Part shown: in pieces, positions 21,472 to 31,012 of the stretch
How positions within the stretch are numbered: the first letter of the stretch is position 1
Layout of the letters: the number at the start of each line of letters is the position of its first letter
From: Romboutsia ilealis
GTDB lineage: Bacteria > Bacillota > Clostridia > Peptostreptococcales > Peptostreptococcaceae
Direction of reading: 5' to 3'
Assembly (NCBI RefSeq): GCF_900015215.1
Contig: NZ_LN555523.1
Coordinates: 131,336-195,335 of the forward strand
DNA: 64,000 bases
The notes under the pieces: model-generated
Told to the model about the DNA's origin: nothing
Databases searched by the model: none
What the model saw: only the letters and a program-made list of their open reading frames with translations
Program-made: the position numbers and the translations under genes

Positions 21472-21849
21472 ATGAGTCTTAGTTTAGGAAATGCAATAGC
21501 GGTATCAACAAACTTTATAAAATCTAATCCAGCAGTGCCGGTATACAAAGGAGAAGAAAATCCAAATAACTTATATGCTGTTATATATCATATAGAAATA
21601 GGATATAGTGAAGTAGCATCTCAAAAAACTAAACAATACATAATAATAGATTATAAAGAGTTTAACTTAAATATAGATGAAAAGAATGAATTAATAGATA
21701 TAGCTAAACAGTATTGTGAATCTAAATATATACCAAATGATGAGCAATTAGAAATAGCTCTTTTAGATAATGAAGAAGCTGAAAATTTCTTAGAAAAAGT
21801 ATTCAATAATATGAAGGTTATAAGAGGACTTATAACTAAAAAAGACTAA
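21472..21849 (+). CDS. Hypothetical protein, 125 aa
   Basis: I do not recognise this family. The protein is soluble and acidic, with no signal peptide or membrane segment. The N-terminal half looks beta-rich (LYAVIYHIEIGYSEVA, QYIIIDYKEF) and the C-terminal half helical (NEEAENFLEKVFNNMKVIRG). The start follows AGAGGTATAG and base composition matches its neighbours, so it is a real gene. It is monocistronic with its own terminator, between the SEC-C and COG2509 genes. Confidence 0.7.
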   Translation: MSLSLGNAIAVSTNFIKSNPAVPVYKGEENPNNLYAVIYHIEIGYSEVASQKTKQYIIIDYKEFNLNIDEKNELIDIAKQYCESKYIPNDEQLEIALLDNEEAENFLEKVFNNMKVIRGLITKKD

Positions 21850-21912
21850 TATATAAATTTATGTGAAATTTTGAATGGGTATAAAAAAAGAGAATATAGA
21901 GCTGATGTTTAT

Positions 21913-21943
21913 AGAAAGCTAGGTTTATATCCTAGCTTTTATA
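21913..21943 (+). terminator. Terminator after the 125-aa gene
   Basis: AAAGCTAGG/CCTAGCTTT stem (21915-21939) with a TTTTAT tail, ending about 40 bases before the next start. Confidence 0.85.
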
Positions 21944-21982
21944 TTGCTTAAAAAATAAAATATGTGCATAAAGGAGAAAAAA

Positions 21983-23578
21983 ATGTTAAGAGTATCAAAC
22001 TTGAAATTAGGTATAGATGAAGATATTTCTTCATTAAAAAAGCTTATACTAAAGAAACTTAAAATAAAAGAAAATGAACTTATAAAGTATTTTGTATATA
22101 AAGAATCTATAGATGCTAGAAAAAGAGGAAAGATAGATTTTGTATATACAGTTGATGTAGAACTTAAAAATGAAAAGAAAATTTTAAAAAATTCTATAAA
22201 AGATGTTGTAGAAGTAAAACAACGTAATTATATAAGTATTGAAATGGGAAGTCAAAAACTAAAAAATAGACCTGTAATAATAGGAAGTGGTCCGGCAGGT
22301 CTATTTGCAGCTTTATTATTAGCACAAAGAGGATTTAATCCAATAATGCTTGAAAGAGGATTAGATGTAGATAATAGAACTAATGATATAAATGATTTTT
22401 GGAATAATAGAAAGTTTAAAAATAATTCAAATGTACAATTTGGAGAAGGTGGTGCAGGTACTTTCTCTGATGGAAAACTTACAACTAGAATAAAAGATAT
22501 TAGATGTAGAAAGGTATTAGACGAGCTAGTTAATTTTGGTTCTCCAGAAGAAATATTATACTCTCATAAACCTCATGTTGGAACTGATATATTAAAAAAT
22601 GTAGTTAAAAACATAAGAAATGAAATAATTAGACTTGGTGGAGAGGTTAGATTCAATACATTAGTTACAGATATAATAACTGAAAATGGAAGTATAAAGG
22701 GAGTAGTTGTAAATAACAATGAGACTATAGATTCAGAAGTTGTTATATTAGCTATAGGTCATAGTGCTAGAGATACTTATAAAATGCTTTATAATAGAGG
22801 GGTGACAATAATTCAAAAACCATTTGCTATAGGTGCTAGAATAGAACATCCCCAAGAGTTAATAAATAAATCTCAATATAAAGAATTTTATAATCATCCA
22901 AGACTTGGGGCTGCAGATTATAGATTAATAGAACATACATCAAATCTTAGAACCGCATATACTTTCTGTATGTGTCCAGGAGGAAGCGTTATAGCATCTG
23001 CATCAAATGAATTTGAGGTTGTAACAAATGGAATGAGTGAGCATGCTAGGGATAAGGTAAATGCAAATAGTGCATTTTTAGTAAATGTAGTACCTTCTGA
23101 TTTTGGAAATAAAGATCCACTTGCAGGGGTTCATTTCCAAGAAAAATATGAGAGACTTGCTTATGAATTAGGTGGCAAAAACTATAATGCACCAGTTCAA
23201 TTAGTAGGAGATTTTTTAAATGATAAAGTATCTACATCTTTAGGAAATGTAGAGCCATCATATAAACCAGGATATACATTTGTTGATTTAAGAGAATGTT
23301 TACCAAAATTTGTTACTTCGACTATGAAAGAAGCATTACAAAAGTTAGATAATAAGTTAAATGGATTTGCAATGCACGATGCTGTATTAACTGGAGTTGA
23401 GACAAGATCATCAGCTCCGATAAGAATTGTTAGAGATGAAGAAACTTTACAATCTATAAATACTAAGAATTTATATCCTTGTGGAGAAGGTGCTGGATAC
23501 GCAGGTGGAATTGTTACAGCAGCAGTAGATGGTATAAAGTGTGCAGAGAAGATTATAGAAAAATATTCTAGTCTATAA
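21983..23578 (+). CDS. FAD-dependent dehydrogenase, COG2509 family
   Basis: A 531-residue flavoprotein. An N-terminal ~90-residue domain (VSNLKLGIDED...) precedes the dinucleotide-binding GSGPAGLFAALLL motif with the following MLERG acidic residue. Further on come the family hallmarks NVQFGEGGAGTFSDGKLTTR, AIGHSARDTY, ARIEHPQ and the closing YPCGEGAGYAGGI, which binds FAD. It probably oxidises or reduces a small molecule in the cytoplasm, substrate unknown. I use ATG 21983 behind AAAGGAG; an in-frame ATG at 21962 lies upstream of that site. Confidence 0.88.
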   Translation: MLRVSNLKLGIDEDISSLKKLILKKLKIKENELIKYFVYKESIDARKRGKIDFVYTVDVELKNEKKILKNSIKDVVEVKQRNYISIEMGSQKLKNRPVIIGSGPAGLFAALLLAQRGFNPIMLERGLDVDNRTNDINDFWNNRKFKNNSNVQFGEGGAGTFSDGKLTTRIKDIRCRKVLDELVNFGSPEEILYSHKPHVGTDILKNVVKNIRNEIIRLGGEVRFNTLVTDIITENGSIKGVVVNNNETIDSEVVILAIGHSARDTYKMLYNRGVTIIQKPFAIGARIEHPQELINKSQYKEFYNHPRLGAADYRLIEHTSNLRTAYTFCMCPGGSVIASASNEFEVVTNGMSEHARDKVNANSAFLVNVVPSDFGNKDPLAGVHFQEKYERLAYELGGKNYNAPVQLVGDFLNDKVSTSLGNVEPSYKPGYTFVDLRECLPKFVTSTMKEALQKLDNKLNGFAMHDAVLTGVETRSSAPIRIVRDEETLQSINTKNLYPCGEGAGYAGGIVTAAVDGIKCAEKIIEKYSSL

Positions 23579-23597
23579 AGGAAAAATTAAACTAAAC

Positions 23598-23643
23598 TTA
23601 ATATAATTTTAATGTATTTATAATATTTAACATAATCTTAACA
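23598..23643 (+). promoter_or_regulatory. Pho-box-like direct repeats before the Na/Pi transporter
   Basis: Hexamers of the form TTAAYA/TTATAA start at 23598, 23609, 23618, 23627 and 23638, i.e. at 9- or 11-base steps, the last two being exact TTAACA. This spacing resembles PhoP (PhoB/PhoR family) binding sites and the arrays seen before pstS and pstC in this window. Confidence 0.55.
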
Positions 23644-23726
23644 CAAAATTTGTAGAAAATTTGTTAAAATACAATAGGACTACATATTAATAAGTTAATC
23701 ATCGTATATCAAGGAGGATAAGAAAA

Positions 23727-25352
23727 TTGGATATAGCAATAGGTATTATGGGTGGACTTGGTCTATTCTTATATGGTATGAACCTTATGGGAGATGGCCT
23801 TCAAAAGTCAGCAGGGTCAAAACTTAAAAGAATAATAGAACTACTTACTAGCAATGTAATAATGGGTGTTTTAGTTGGTATGGTAGTTACTATGGTAATA
23901 CAAAGTAGTAGTGCTACTACAGTAATGGTAGTTGGATTTGTTAATGCAGGAATAATGAGCTTACCTCAAGCTATAGGTGTTATAATGGGTGCTAATATAG
24001 GTACAACTATAACAGCTCAGTTAGTATCATTAGATGTTGACTTCCTTGCTCCAGTGGCATTAGGAATAGGTATAGTTATATATATGTTCTCTAATAAACC
24101 AAAACATAAGCATATAGCAGAAATACTTATAGGATTTGGTATATTATTCACTGGTATGGACTTCATGAAAGATGCGGTTAAGCCATTAGCTGGATACCAA
24201 GGATTTACAGATATGTTATTAAGCTTTGGGCACCATCCAATATTAGGAGTATTAATGGGATTCGCTATAACAGCAATAGTACAAAGTTCAAGTGCTTCAA
24301 TGGGTATGTTAATAGCTCTTGCTTCTCAAGGATTAATACCTGTTACAGCAGCGTTACCAATATTATATGGTGAAAATATAGGTACATGTGTAACTTCATT
24401 AATTTCTAGTATAGGTGCAAGTAGAAATGCAAGAAGAGCAGCTATAATGCACTTAACGTTCAACGTATTAGGTTCTATTATATTTATGTTTATATTAAGT
24501 AAGCCTATAGTAGCTATAGTTACTGCTATAGACCCAACAGATGCAGCTAGACAAATAGCAAATGCACATACATTATTCAATATAATAAATGTTATAATAC
24601 TATTACCATTTAATAAGTTAATAGTTAAAACTGCATTAAAATTAGTTCCTGAAACTAAAGGTGAACAAGATGATGATGCTAAAGTTGTTAAATATATAGA
24701 TGATAGAATGATAGAGACTCCATCAATAGCATTAGCTAATATAGTAAAAGAAACTCTAAGAATGGGTGAAAAATCTAAAGAAAGCTTAAATGCAGCTATG
24801 GATGGAATTATAGATAAATCTAAAGAAAAGATTGAATTATCATTTAGAAGAGAAAAGCTTATAAATGAATTACAAAAGCTAATATTAAACTACTTACTTA
24901 AGTTATCTAAAGCTTCATTAAATGAAGATTCAAGAGATACTGTAGATGCTTTATTCAATACAGTTAATGATATAGAAAGAATAGGAGATCATGCTGAGAA
25001 TATAGCTGAATTAGCACAAGATATAGCGGACTCAGAAATGTCTTTCTCAGATGTGGGTATAGGCGAACTTAAAGATATGTATAATAAAGTTGTATCGACG
25101 TATACATATGCATTAGAAGCTATGAGGACATCAAATGTTGAGTTGGCTTGTAAGGTTATAAAGATGGAAGAGCAAGTAGATATGATGGAAAAATCATGCA
25201 GAGCAAACCATATGAATAGATTAAACAGTAGCTCATGTAGCATAGAAAGTGGAGTTATATATTTAGATATAATATCTAACTTAGAAAGAGTATCTGACCA
25301 TGCTGTTAATATAGCGCAACAAGTTATTGCAGGAAGAATAGTAAATAAATAG
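23727..25352 (+). CDS. Na/Pi cotransporter (NptA family) with PhoU-like domain
   Basis: 541 residues. The membrane half (residues ~1-310) contains the duplicated Na/Pi-cotransporter signature, QSSSATTVM and QSSSASMGM, each in a repeated helical unit. The C-terminal ~200 residues form a PhoU-like helical bundle with two internal repeats containing ERIGDHAENIAE and ERVSDHAVNIAQ, the metal/phosphate-signal motifs of PhoU. It imports phosphate using sodium. The start is TTG behind AAGGAGG. The Pho-box-like repeats upstream suggest induction on phosphate limitation, in parallel with pst. Confidence 0.92.
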   Translation: MDIAIGIMGGLGLFLYGMNLMGDGLQKSAGSKLKRIIELLTSNVIMGVLVGMVVTMVIQSSSATTVMVVGFVNAGIMSLPQAIGVIMGANIGTTITAQLVSLDVDFLAPVALGIGIVIYMFSNKPKHKHIAEILIGFGILFTGMDFMKDAVKPLAGYQGFTDMLLSFGHHPILGVLMGFAITAIVQSSSASMGMLIALASQGLIPVTAALPILYGENIGTCVTSLISSIGASRNARRAAIMHLTFNVLGSIIFMFILSKPIVAIVTAIDPTDAARQIANAHTLFNIINVIILLPFNKLIVKTALKLVPETKGEQDDDAKVVKYIDDRMIETPSIALANIVKETLRMGEKSKESLNAAMDGIIDKSKEKIELSFRREKLINELQKLILNYLLKLSKASLNEDSRDTVDALFNTVNDIERIGDHAENIAELAQDIADSEMSFSDVGIGELKDMYNKVVSTYTYALEAMRTSNVELACKVIKMEEQVDMMEKSCRANHMNRLNSSSCSIESGVIYLDIISNLERVSDHAVNIAQQVIAGRIVNK

Positions 25353-25360
25353 TTATAGGA

Positions 25361-25396
25361 TAAAAAGTTGTCTCGTTTGGGACAACTTTTTTTACG
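25361..25396 (+). terminator. Terminator after the Na/Pi transporter
   Basis: AAAAAGTTGTC/GACAACTTTTT stem with a T-run ending near 25393; element B sequence starts directly after it. Confidence 0.88.
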
Positions 25397-25562
25397 CTTA
25401 AATATATTATAATACTTAAAAGATATTGATAACTTTGGAATTTAGGTAATATCAAGATGCTATTTTTGAGTATAAAAAAGATTTTAAGTAACAGATAAGC
25501 TGTTGATGACATAAAGTGTTTCACCGACATGTTGCTCAAGTGAAGTGAATTTTTTATTTGTA
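25394..25562 (+). repeat. Element B, copy behind the Na/Pi transporter terminator
   Basis: Starts at the end of the terminator T-run (TTTTACGC), shares a GATATTGATAAC/AATATCAA stretch with the other long copies, and ends with the conserved core. That core (ACATAAAGTGTTTCACCGACATG, split as ACATAAAGTG and TTTCACCGACATG) is followed by TTGCTCAAGTGAAGTGAATTTTTTA at 25535-25559. The remaining gap to pgi (25563-25753) is AT-rich with no gene. Confidence 0.65.
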
Positions 25563-25753
25563 TTTGATAAATGATGTATTAATCTTAAAATCAATAAAGA
25601 CATTTAATTTTAAGATAATTATCTTTTAATAAAAGTGATTGTTAAATAAAAATAAAAAATAAATTAATTAATGAAATCGATTTAATTTTATGATTATATA
25701 GTGGAAATTTATGTTATAATTTTCTTATACTAAAGAAGAAAAGAGGTAGGATT

Positions 25754-27100
25754 ATGGGAAGTGTTAAATTTGATTATAGTAAAGCAATAGGTTTTATAAG
25801 TCAGAAAGAAATAGATTGTATGCAAGTTTATGTAGATCAAGCTCATAAAATGATTCATGAAAAGACAGGACTAGGAAATGACTTTTTAGGATGGGTAGAT
25901 CTTCCAAAAAACTATGACAAAGATGAATTTGCTAGAATAAAAAAAGCAGCAGAAAAAGTAAAATCAGATTCAGATGTACTTTTAGTTATCGGTATAGGGG
26001 GATCTTATTTAGGGGCAAGAGCTGCTATAGAAATGGCAAGCCATTCATTTAGAAATAATTTATCAAAAGAAGATAGAAAATCTCCAGAAATATACTTTGT
26101 AGGACAAAATATAAGCTCTACATATATGATGGATTTATTAGATGTAATAAAAGATAAAGATGTATCTATAAATGTTATATCAAAGTCAGGAACAACAACA
26201 GAACCTGCAATTGCATTTAGAATATTTAAAGATTTCTTAGAAAATAAATATGGAAAAGAAGAAGCAAGCAAAAGAATATATGCAACTACAGATTCATCAA
26301 AAGGTGCACTTAGAAAATTAGCAGATGAAGAAGGGTATGAAACATTTATAATACCTGATGATGTAGGTGGACGTTTCTCTGTATTAACACCAGTAGGATT
26401 ATTACCTATAGCTTGTGCAGGTTTAGATATAGATGCGATGATGCAAGGTGCAGCTGATGCTTGTGAAGAATTTAAATCATCAGATTTAAAGACTAATGAT
26501 AGTTATCAATATGCAGTAGTTAGAAATGCATTACATAGAAAAGGAAAAGATATAGAATTATTAGTAAATTATGAACCTCAATTACATTATGTAGGAGAAT
26601 GGTGGAAGCAGTTATATGGAGAAAGTGAAGGGAAAGATAATAAAGGTATATTCCCAGCTTCTGTAGATTTCTCAACAGATTTACATTCTATGGGTCAATA
26701 TATACAAGAAGGTAAGAGAATATTATTCGAAACAGTTTTAAATGTAGAAAATGCTAAGAGAGAAATAACTATAGACGAAGCTGATGTAGATTTAGATGGA
26801 TTAAACTACTTGGCTGGAAAAACTGTAGATTTTGTTAATAAGAAGGCATTCCAAGGAACTTTATTAGCTCATACAGATGGTAATGTTCCAAACTTAATAG
26901 TTAATATTTCAAAATTAGATGAATATAACTTTGGATATCTTGTATACTTCTTTGAAAAAGCTTGCGCATTAAGTGGATATATATTAGGTGTCAATCCATT
27001 TGATCAGCCAGGTGTTGAGGCATATAAGAAAAATATGTTTGCTTTATTAGGTAAACCAGGATTTGAGAAGGAAAAAGAAGAATTAGAAAAAAGACTTTAG
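25754..27100 (+). CDS. pgi: Glucose-6-phosphate isomerase
   Basis: Interconverts glucose-6-phosphate and fructose-6-phosphate. The 448-residue length fits the shorter bacterial form. Motifs include [12 protein letters not shown] near residue 77, [10 protein letters not shown] near 141 (sugar-phosphate binding), [14 protein letters not shown], the catalytic glutamate region GESEGKD, and the C-terminal [17 protein letters not shown] with the base lysine. The start follows AAAGAGGTAGG. It stands alone with its own terminator. Fructose-6-phosphate from the GH32/fructokinase locus further along would enter here or in lower glycolysis. Confidence 0.97.
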   Translation: MGSVKFDYSKAIGFISQKEIDCMQVYVDQAHKMIHEKTGLGNDFLGWVDLPKNYDKDEFARIKKAAEKVKSDSDVLLVIGIGGSYLGARAAIEMASHSFRNNLSKEDRKSPEIYFVGQNISSTYMMDLLDVIKDKDVSINVISKSGTTTEPAIAFRIFKDFLENKYGKEEASKRIYATTDSSKGALRKLADEEGYETFIIPDDVGGRFSVLTPVGLLPIACAGLDIDAMMQGAADACEEFKSSDLKTNDSYQYAVVRNALHRKGKDIELLVNYEPQLHYVGEWWKQLYGESEGKDNKGIFPASVDFSTDLHSMGQYIQEGKRILFETVLNVENAKREITIDEADVDLDGLNYLAGKTVDFVNKKAFQGTLLAHTDGNVPNLIVNISKLDEYNFGYLVYFFEKACALSGYILGVNPFDQPGVEAYKKNMFALLGKPGFEKEKEELEKRL

Positions 27101-27132
27101 TAGTTAAGGTTAATTTAAGAATAAGCTAATAT

Positions 27133-27183
27133 AATGAAATCATCAATAAGATAATATATCTAGTTGATGATTTCATTTTTTAC
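27133..27183 (+). terminator. pgi terminator
   Basis: A 14-bp stem AATGAAATCATCAA/TTGATGATTTCATT (27133-27177) with TTTTTTTA tail, followed at once by element B. Confidence 0.88.
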
Positions 27184-27376
27184 GTACAAGGAAATTATGA
27201 TATGAAATTTTTTCTAGATAACCTATTAACATAAGTAATATCAGTAACTTTATAAACGTAAAAATGACATTTTGAGCAACGGATGTATCCGTAGCGGTAG
27301 CAAGGATATATCGTTGGCGACATGAAGTGTTTCGCCGACACGTCGCTCAAGCGAAGCGAATTTTTATTTGTCTAAT
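27183..27376 (+). repeat. Element B, fullest copy (behind the pgi terminator)
   Basis: About 190 bases. The left half is AT-rich with TAAGTAATATCAGTAAC. The right half carries GAGCAACGGAT, CCGTAGCGGTAGC, then GTTGGCGACATGAAGTG and TTTCGCCGACACGTCGCTC, ending AAGCGAAGCGAATTTTTA. GTTGGCGA pairs with TCGCCGAC, and the outer GAGCAACG pairs with CGTCGCTC with one G-U. The transcript would fold into nested hairpins. No reading frame; the remaining gap to htrA is AT-rich. Confidence 0.75.
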
Positions 27377-27456
27377 ATTTATTGTTATCAAACAATAAAT
27401 ATTGTAAATAATAAGTAATAATATCTAAGTTAATTAAGTTAATTAGGAGGGTATTT

Positions 27457-28536
27457 ATGGTAAATAAAAGAGGAATTGGTTTAACAGTACTTGTATGTAT
27501 AATAACAAGTATACTTACTAGTTTACTTACCATAGTAGTTATGAAAAATAATATGGTGAGTAGTAATCAAAGTTCAAGTTCAAAAGAAATAGTAGTAAAT
27601 GATAGTGGTAAAAGTCAAAATATATACCATGCAGTTAGTGATAAAGCGATGCCTTCTGTTGTAGGGATAACAACAACAACTATAAGTAGCAATAATATAT
27701 TTGCAATACCAACTCAATCAGAAGGTGTTGGAACAGGTGTTATAGTTGATTCAAAAGGTTACATACTTACAAACTCACATGTTGTATCTGATGGGCAAGC
27801 AGTAGATGTAAAAGTACTATTTAACGATGGTAGTACTACACAAGGTAAGGTTTTATGGAATGATGCAAAGTTAGATTTAGCGGTAGTTAAAGTTGATAAA
27901 ACAGGATTAACAGCTGCTGATTTAGGTGATAGTGACCAGGTAAGAGTAGGGGATATAGCAATAGCAATAGGAAATCCACTTGGTCTTGAATTCCAAAAGT
28001 CTGTTACACAAGGTATAATAAGTGGATTAGATAGAACAATTCAAACAGAAAAAGAAACTATGACAGGACTTATGCAAACTGATGCAAGTATAAACCCAGG
28101 AAATAGTGGAGGACCATTATTAAATGAAAAGGGTCAAGTAATAGGTATAAATTCAGCTAAGGTATCTTCAGCTGAAGGAATCGGATTCTCAATACCTATA
28201 AATACAGCAAAACCTATAATTGAGCAAGTTATAAAATCAGGAAATTTTGAAAAAGTTACTTTAGGTATAAAAGGTTTAGATGTAACTACATTTGAATCTG
28301 CAACAGGAACTGATTTAGCAGCAGATAAAGGTGTGTATATAGCTGAAGTTGTATCAGGTACACCAGCTCAAAAAGCAGGTATACAAACAGGAGATGTAAT
28401 AGTTAAAATAGGAGACAATGAAACTCCAACTATGACAGATCTTAATAAAGCTTTATATAAATATAAATCTGGTGAAAGCACTAAGGTAACTGTAAATAGA
28501 AGTGGTAAAGAAGTAACAGTAAATATTACATTCTAA
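27457..28536 (+). CDS. HtrA/DegP-type membrane-anchored serine protease
   Basis: 359 residues. One N-terminal membrane helix (about 8-29) anchors a trypsin-like protease domain outside the membrane. The triad is visible: His108 in YILTNSHVV, Asp140 in KLDLAVVKV and Ser217 in INPGNSGGPLL. A single PDZ domain follows (about 260-355, GVYIAEVVSGTPAQKAGIQTGDVI). This is the DegS/HtrA-like quality-control architecture of Firmicutes, cutting misfolded surface and secreted proteins. The gene stands alone behind a good AGGAGGG site and converges on feoB. Confidence 0.93.
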   Translation: MVNKRGIGLTVLVCIITSILTSLLTIVVMKNNMVSSNQSSSSKEIVVNDSGKSQNIYHAVSDKAMPSVVGITTTTISSNNIFAIPTQSEGVGTGVIVDSKGYILTNSHVVSDGQAVDVKVLFNDGSTTQGKVLWNDAKLDLAVVKVDKTGLTAADLGDSDQVRVGDIAIAIGNPLGLEFQKSVTQGIISGLDRTIQTEKETMTGLMQTDASINPGNSGGPLLNEKGQVIGINSAKVSSAEGIGFSIPINTAKPIIEQVIKSGNFEKVTLGIKGLDVTTFESATGTDLAADKGVYIAEVVSGTPAQKAGIQTGDVIVKIGDNETPTMTDLNKALYKYKSGESTKVTVNRSGKEVTVNITF

Positions 28537-28543
28537 TAAATAA

Positions 28544-28596
28544 AATAAAAGCTCATCTATTAGATTAAAATAATCGATAGATGAGCCTTTTATTTA
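28544..28596. terminator. Bidirectional terminator between htrA and feoB
   Basis: GCTCATCTAT/ATAGATGAGC stem (28551-28586), with A-runs to the left and a CTTTTAT tail to the right, between two convergent genes. Confidence 0.82.
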
Positions 28597-28606
28597 ACTA
28601 AAATTA

Positions 28607-30541
28607 TTATTGTGCATCTTTAGATTTTTCTTCTACTTGAATAGAACACGAACTTTGACTACTACAGCTAGAACAATTACTACAACCAGATGATTTTTTA
28701 TTAAACATTTTTAAAAGTATAATTGTAGCAACTAATAAGATGATGCCTCCTATAGTAAGTTCGGCTAAAGAATTATTGTTACCAGAGAATATAGCACCAC
28801 CGATAATTCTAACTATAAATGCGCAAATCCAAGCAAGAGTAAATTGATATATAAGTGATATAAACATCATTTTATTTCCATATTCTTTTCTCATAGTAGC
28901 AAGTGCTGCTATACATGGAGTATATAATGCACAAAATACTAAGAATCCATAAGCTGTAACACCAGTAAACACTGTTGGTAAAACAGTATCTAAGTTACCA
29001 TAAAGAACTTGCATAGTAGATATAACTATCTCCTTAGCACCAAGACCAGTTAATATAGAAACCGAACTTCTCCAATCACCAAATCCTAGTGGTGCAAATA
29101 AAGGCGTCATAAGTTTTCCTAAGTATGCTAAAAAACTATTATCCATATTTTCTGTAAATCCATTAAAATTAAATGATGATAATAACCATATAGCAACAGA
29201 CATTGCGAACATAACTGTTACGACTCTTATTAAAAAACCTTTAGACTTATTCCAAGTATTTTTTAATAATGCACTTAATGTAGGTAATTTATATTCAGGT
29301 AATTCTAGTATAAATGGTTCTATATCAGTTTTAAAAGATGTTTTATTTAAAACTAAAGCTACTAATATAGCTACTACTATTCCAAGTAAATATAAAGAAG
29401 TAGTAACAAGTGCGGCATTTTTAGGGAAGAAGATAGCAACAAATACTGCATATATAGGTAACTTGGCACCACAAGTCATAAGTGGTGAAATAAGTGCTGT
29501 TATTTTTCTATCTTTTTCACTTTCTAAGGTTCTTGTAGCCATTATAGCTGGAGATGAGCAACCAAGCCCCATAACCATAGGTATAAATGCCTTACCAGAT
29601 AAACCAACTTTTCTCATTATATTATCCATTAAGAAAGCAGCTCTAGACATATAACCACTATCTTCAAATAATGATATACCAAAGAATAATGTAAATATTA
29701 ATGGGAAAAATGGTAAAGTACCACACACACCACCTAATACACCATCAACAATAAGTGACCTAAACCAAGGGCTAGAATTTACTAGTATACCATCAATTGG
29801 ATTTGATATATAGGTTTCTATTATACCACCTAAGCCATCTTGTAAAGGGCCGCCAACCCAATCAAAGGTAAATTTGAATAATAGTAATAGAGCACCTATA
29901 AAAATAGGGTACGCTAAAAATGGGTTTAAAACTATATTATCTATTTTATCACTTAGAGATATTTTTTTATCTGAACTGGTTTTTATACATTTAGATAGTA
30001 TATCTTCTAATTTTTTATATGTTTGAGTTTCATTTCCAAAATCTATATTATAGTTAGTACTTTTTCCTAATGAGTTCTTTATCTCTGATGATATTTTATC
30101 AATTCCATTTTTTTTCTTAGCTATTATAGGAACTACAGTAACTCCAAGTTCCTGTGAAAGTTTATCTGAATCAATAGATATACATTTAGACTCAGCAACA
30201 TCTAACATATTAAGTAAAATAATAATAGGCTTATTAAATTTCATAAGCTGAGTTGTTAGATAAAGATTTCTAGATAGATTAGATGCATCTACAACATTAA
30301 CTATAACATCCACATCTCCATTTTCTAAAAACTCTTTTGATACCTTTTCCTCATTAGAAAAAGTATCCATAGCATATATTCCAGGTAAGTCAACTATCTT
30401 TATATCATTTCCTAAAAAGCCTTCTTTTTTATCAATAGTAACACCAGGCCAGTTACCTACATATTGGTTTGAGCCAGTAAGTAGATTGAAAACTGTTGTT
30501 TTACCAACATTAGGGTTACCAAATAAAGCAACATTAATCAT
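28607..30541 (-). CDS. feoB: Ferrous iron transporter FeoB
   Basis: 644 residues. An N-terminal G-protein domain (G1 GNPNVGKTT near 8, G3 DLPG near 51, G4 NMLD near 110) with a helical GDI-like region is followed by the membrane permease with two Gate motifs (GLGCSSPAIMATRT and FCALYTPCIAAL). It imports Fe2+ across the cell membrane. The C-terminal tail is cysteine-rich (CSNCSSCSSQSSC), a cytoplasmic FeoC-like substitute seen in some anaerobes. The start lies 16 bases after the feoA stop on the same strand, forming the feoAB operon. Confidence 0.96.
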   Translation of the reverse strand: MINVALFGNPNVGKTTVFNLLTGSNQYVGNWPGVTIDKKEGFLGNDIKIVDLPGIYAMDTFSNEEKVSKEFLENGDVDVIVNVVDASNLSRNLYLTTQLMKFNKPIIILLNMLDVAESKCISIDSDKLSQELGVTVVPIIAKKKNGIDKISSEIKNSLGKSTNYNIDFGNETQTYKKLEDILSKCIKTSSDKKISLSDKIDNIVLNPFLAYPIFIGALLLLFKFTFDWVGGPLQDGLGGIIETYISNPIDGILVNSSPWFRSLIVDGVLGGVCGTLPFFPLIFTLFFGISLFEDSGYMSRAAFLMDNIMRKVGLSGKAFIPMVMGLGCSSPAIMATRTLESEKDRKITALISPLMTCGAKLPIYAVFVAIFFPKNAALVTTSLYLLGIVVAILVALVLNKTSFKTDIEPFILELPEYKLPTLSALLKNTWNKSKGFLIRVVTVMFAMSVAIWLLSSFNFNGFTENMDNSFLAYLGKLMTPLFAPLGFGDWRSSVSILTGLGAKEIVISTMQVLYGNLDTVLPTVFTGVTAYGFLVFCALYTPCIAALATMRKEYGNKMMFISLIYQFTLAWICAFIVRIIGGAIFSGNNNSLAELTIGGIILLVATIILLKMFNKKSSGCSNCSSCSSQSSCSIQVEEKSKDAQ

Positions 30542-30557
30542 GTCATACCCTCCAATC

Positions 30558-30785
30558 TTATTTTAGTAGTATATTCTTAGCATCAGATTTTCTAAGAGCA
30601 AGATCGAAGCCTCTAAATCTAACTACAATTGGATCTCCTAAAGGAGCAATTTTTTTTATTTCTATTTCTGTATTAGTTATGCATCCTAAAGCTAATAATC
30701 TCTTAACTAATTTTTCATTTCCATATATATTATCAATGATACCCTTTTGACCTATTTTTAAATCGCAAACAGTCATAATTGACAC
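30558..30785 (-). CDS. feoA: FeoA, SH3-like iron transport accessory protein
   Basis: A 75-residue FeoA-domain protein with the family pattern: L..G..G.I..I.G near the start, KRLLALGCI in the middle, and PLGDPIVVRFRGFDLALRKSDA at the end. FeoA is needed for FeoB-mediated ferrous iron uptake, probably by contacting the FeoB G domain. The start follows AGGAGGTGT on the minus strand. It is first gene of feoAB, under the promoter and Fur-like operator just upstream. Confidence 0.93.
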   Translation of the reverse strand: MSIMTVCDLKIGQKGIIDNIYGNEKLVKRLLALGCITNTEIEIKKIAPLGDPIVVRFRGFDLALRKSDAKNILLK

Positions 30786-30789
30786 CTCC

Positions 30790-30804
30790 TAATGAAATTC
30801 ATTA
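30790..30804. promoter_or_regulatory. Fur-type operator of feoAB
   Basis: TAATGAA-A-TTCATTA is a perfect 7-1-7 inverted repeat of Fur-box type, placed between the promoter -10 and the ribosome-binding site of feoA. Binding there would block transcription when iron is plentiful. The role is inferred from position and pattern. Confidence 0.65.
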
Positions 30805-30812
30805 TCAAAAAG

Positions 30813-30841
30813 ATTATAACAATAATAAATTTAAGTGTCAA
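30813..30841 (-). promoter_or_regulatory. feoAB promoter
   Basis: On the minus strand: consensus TTGACA (30836-30841), 17-base spacer, consensus TATAAT (30813-30818). Confidence 0.85.
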
Positions 30842-30941
30842 TCAATGTCAAGTATAGAACAGATGAGGAGAAGCATATAAATGTATTGGACTCTTAAAAT
30901 AAAATTATATTTTATAAATATTTATTTTGGAGCTAAGATTA

Positions 30942-30971
30942 TTGACATAGTATGTAAAAGTTTGTTACTAT
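30942..30971 (+). promoter_or_regulatory. Promoter of the Spo0E-like gene
   Basis: TTGACA (30942-30947), 18-base spacer, TACTAT (30966-30971), about 40 bases before the start at 31013. Confidence 0.55.
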
Positions 30972-31012
30972 ATAAACAAATAAAGAGATAAATTGGTGAC
31001 CGTGGTGATTAT

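Noticed and set aside
27262..27376. CRISPR array or part of one
   Set aside because: The repeated words are nested hairpin arms within one element, not identical direct repeats with spacers of fixed length; no cas genes are nearby.
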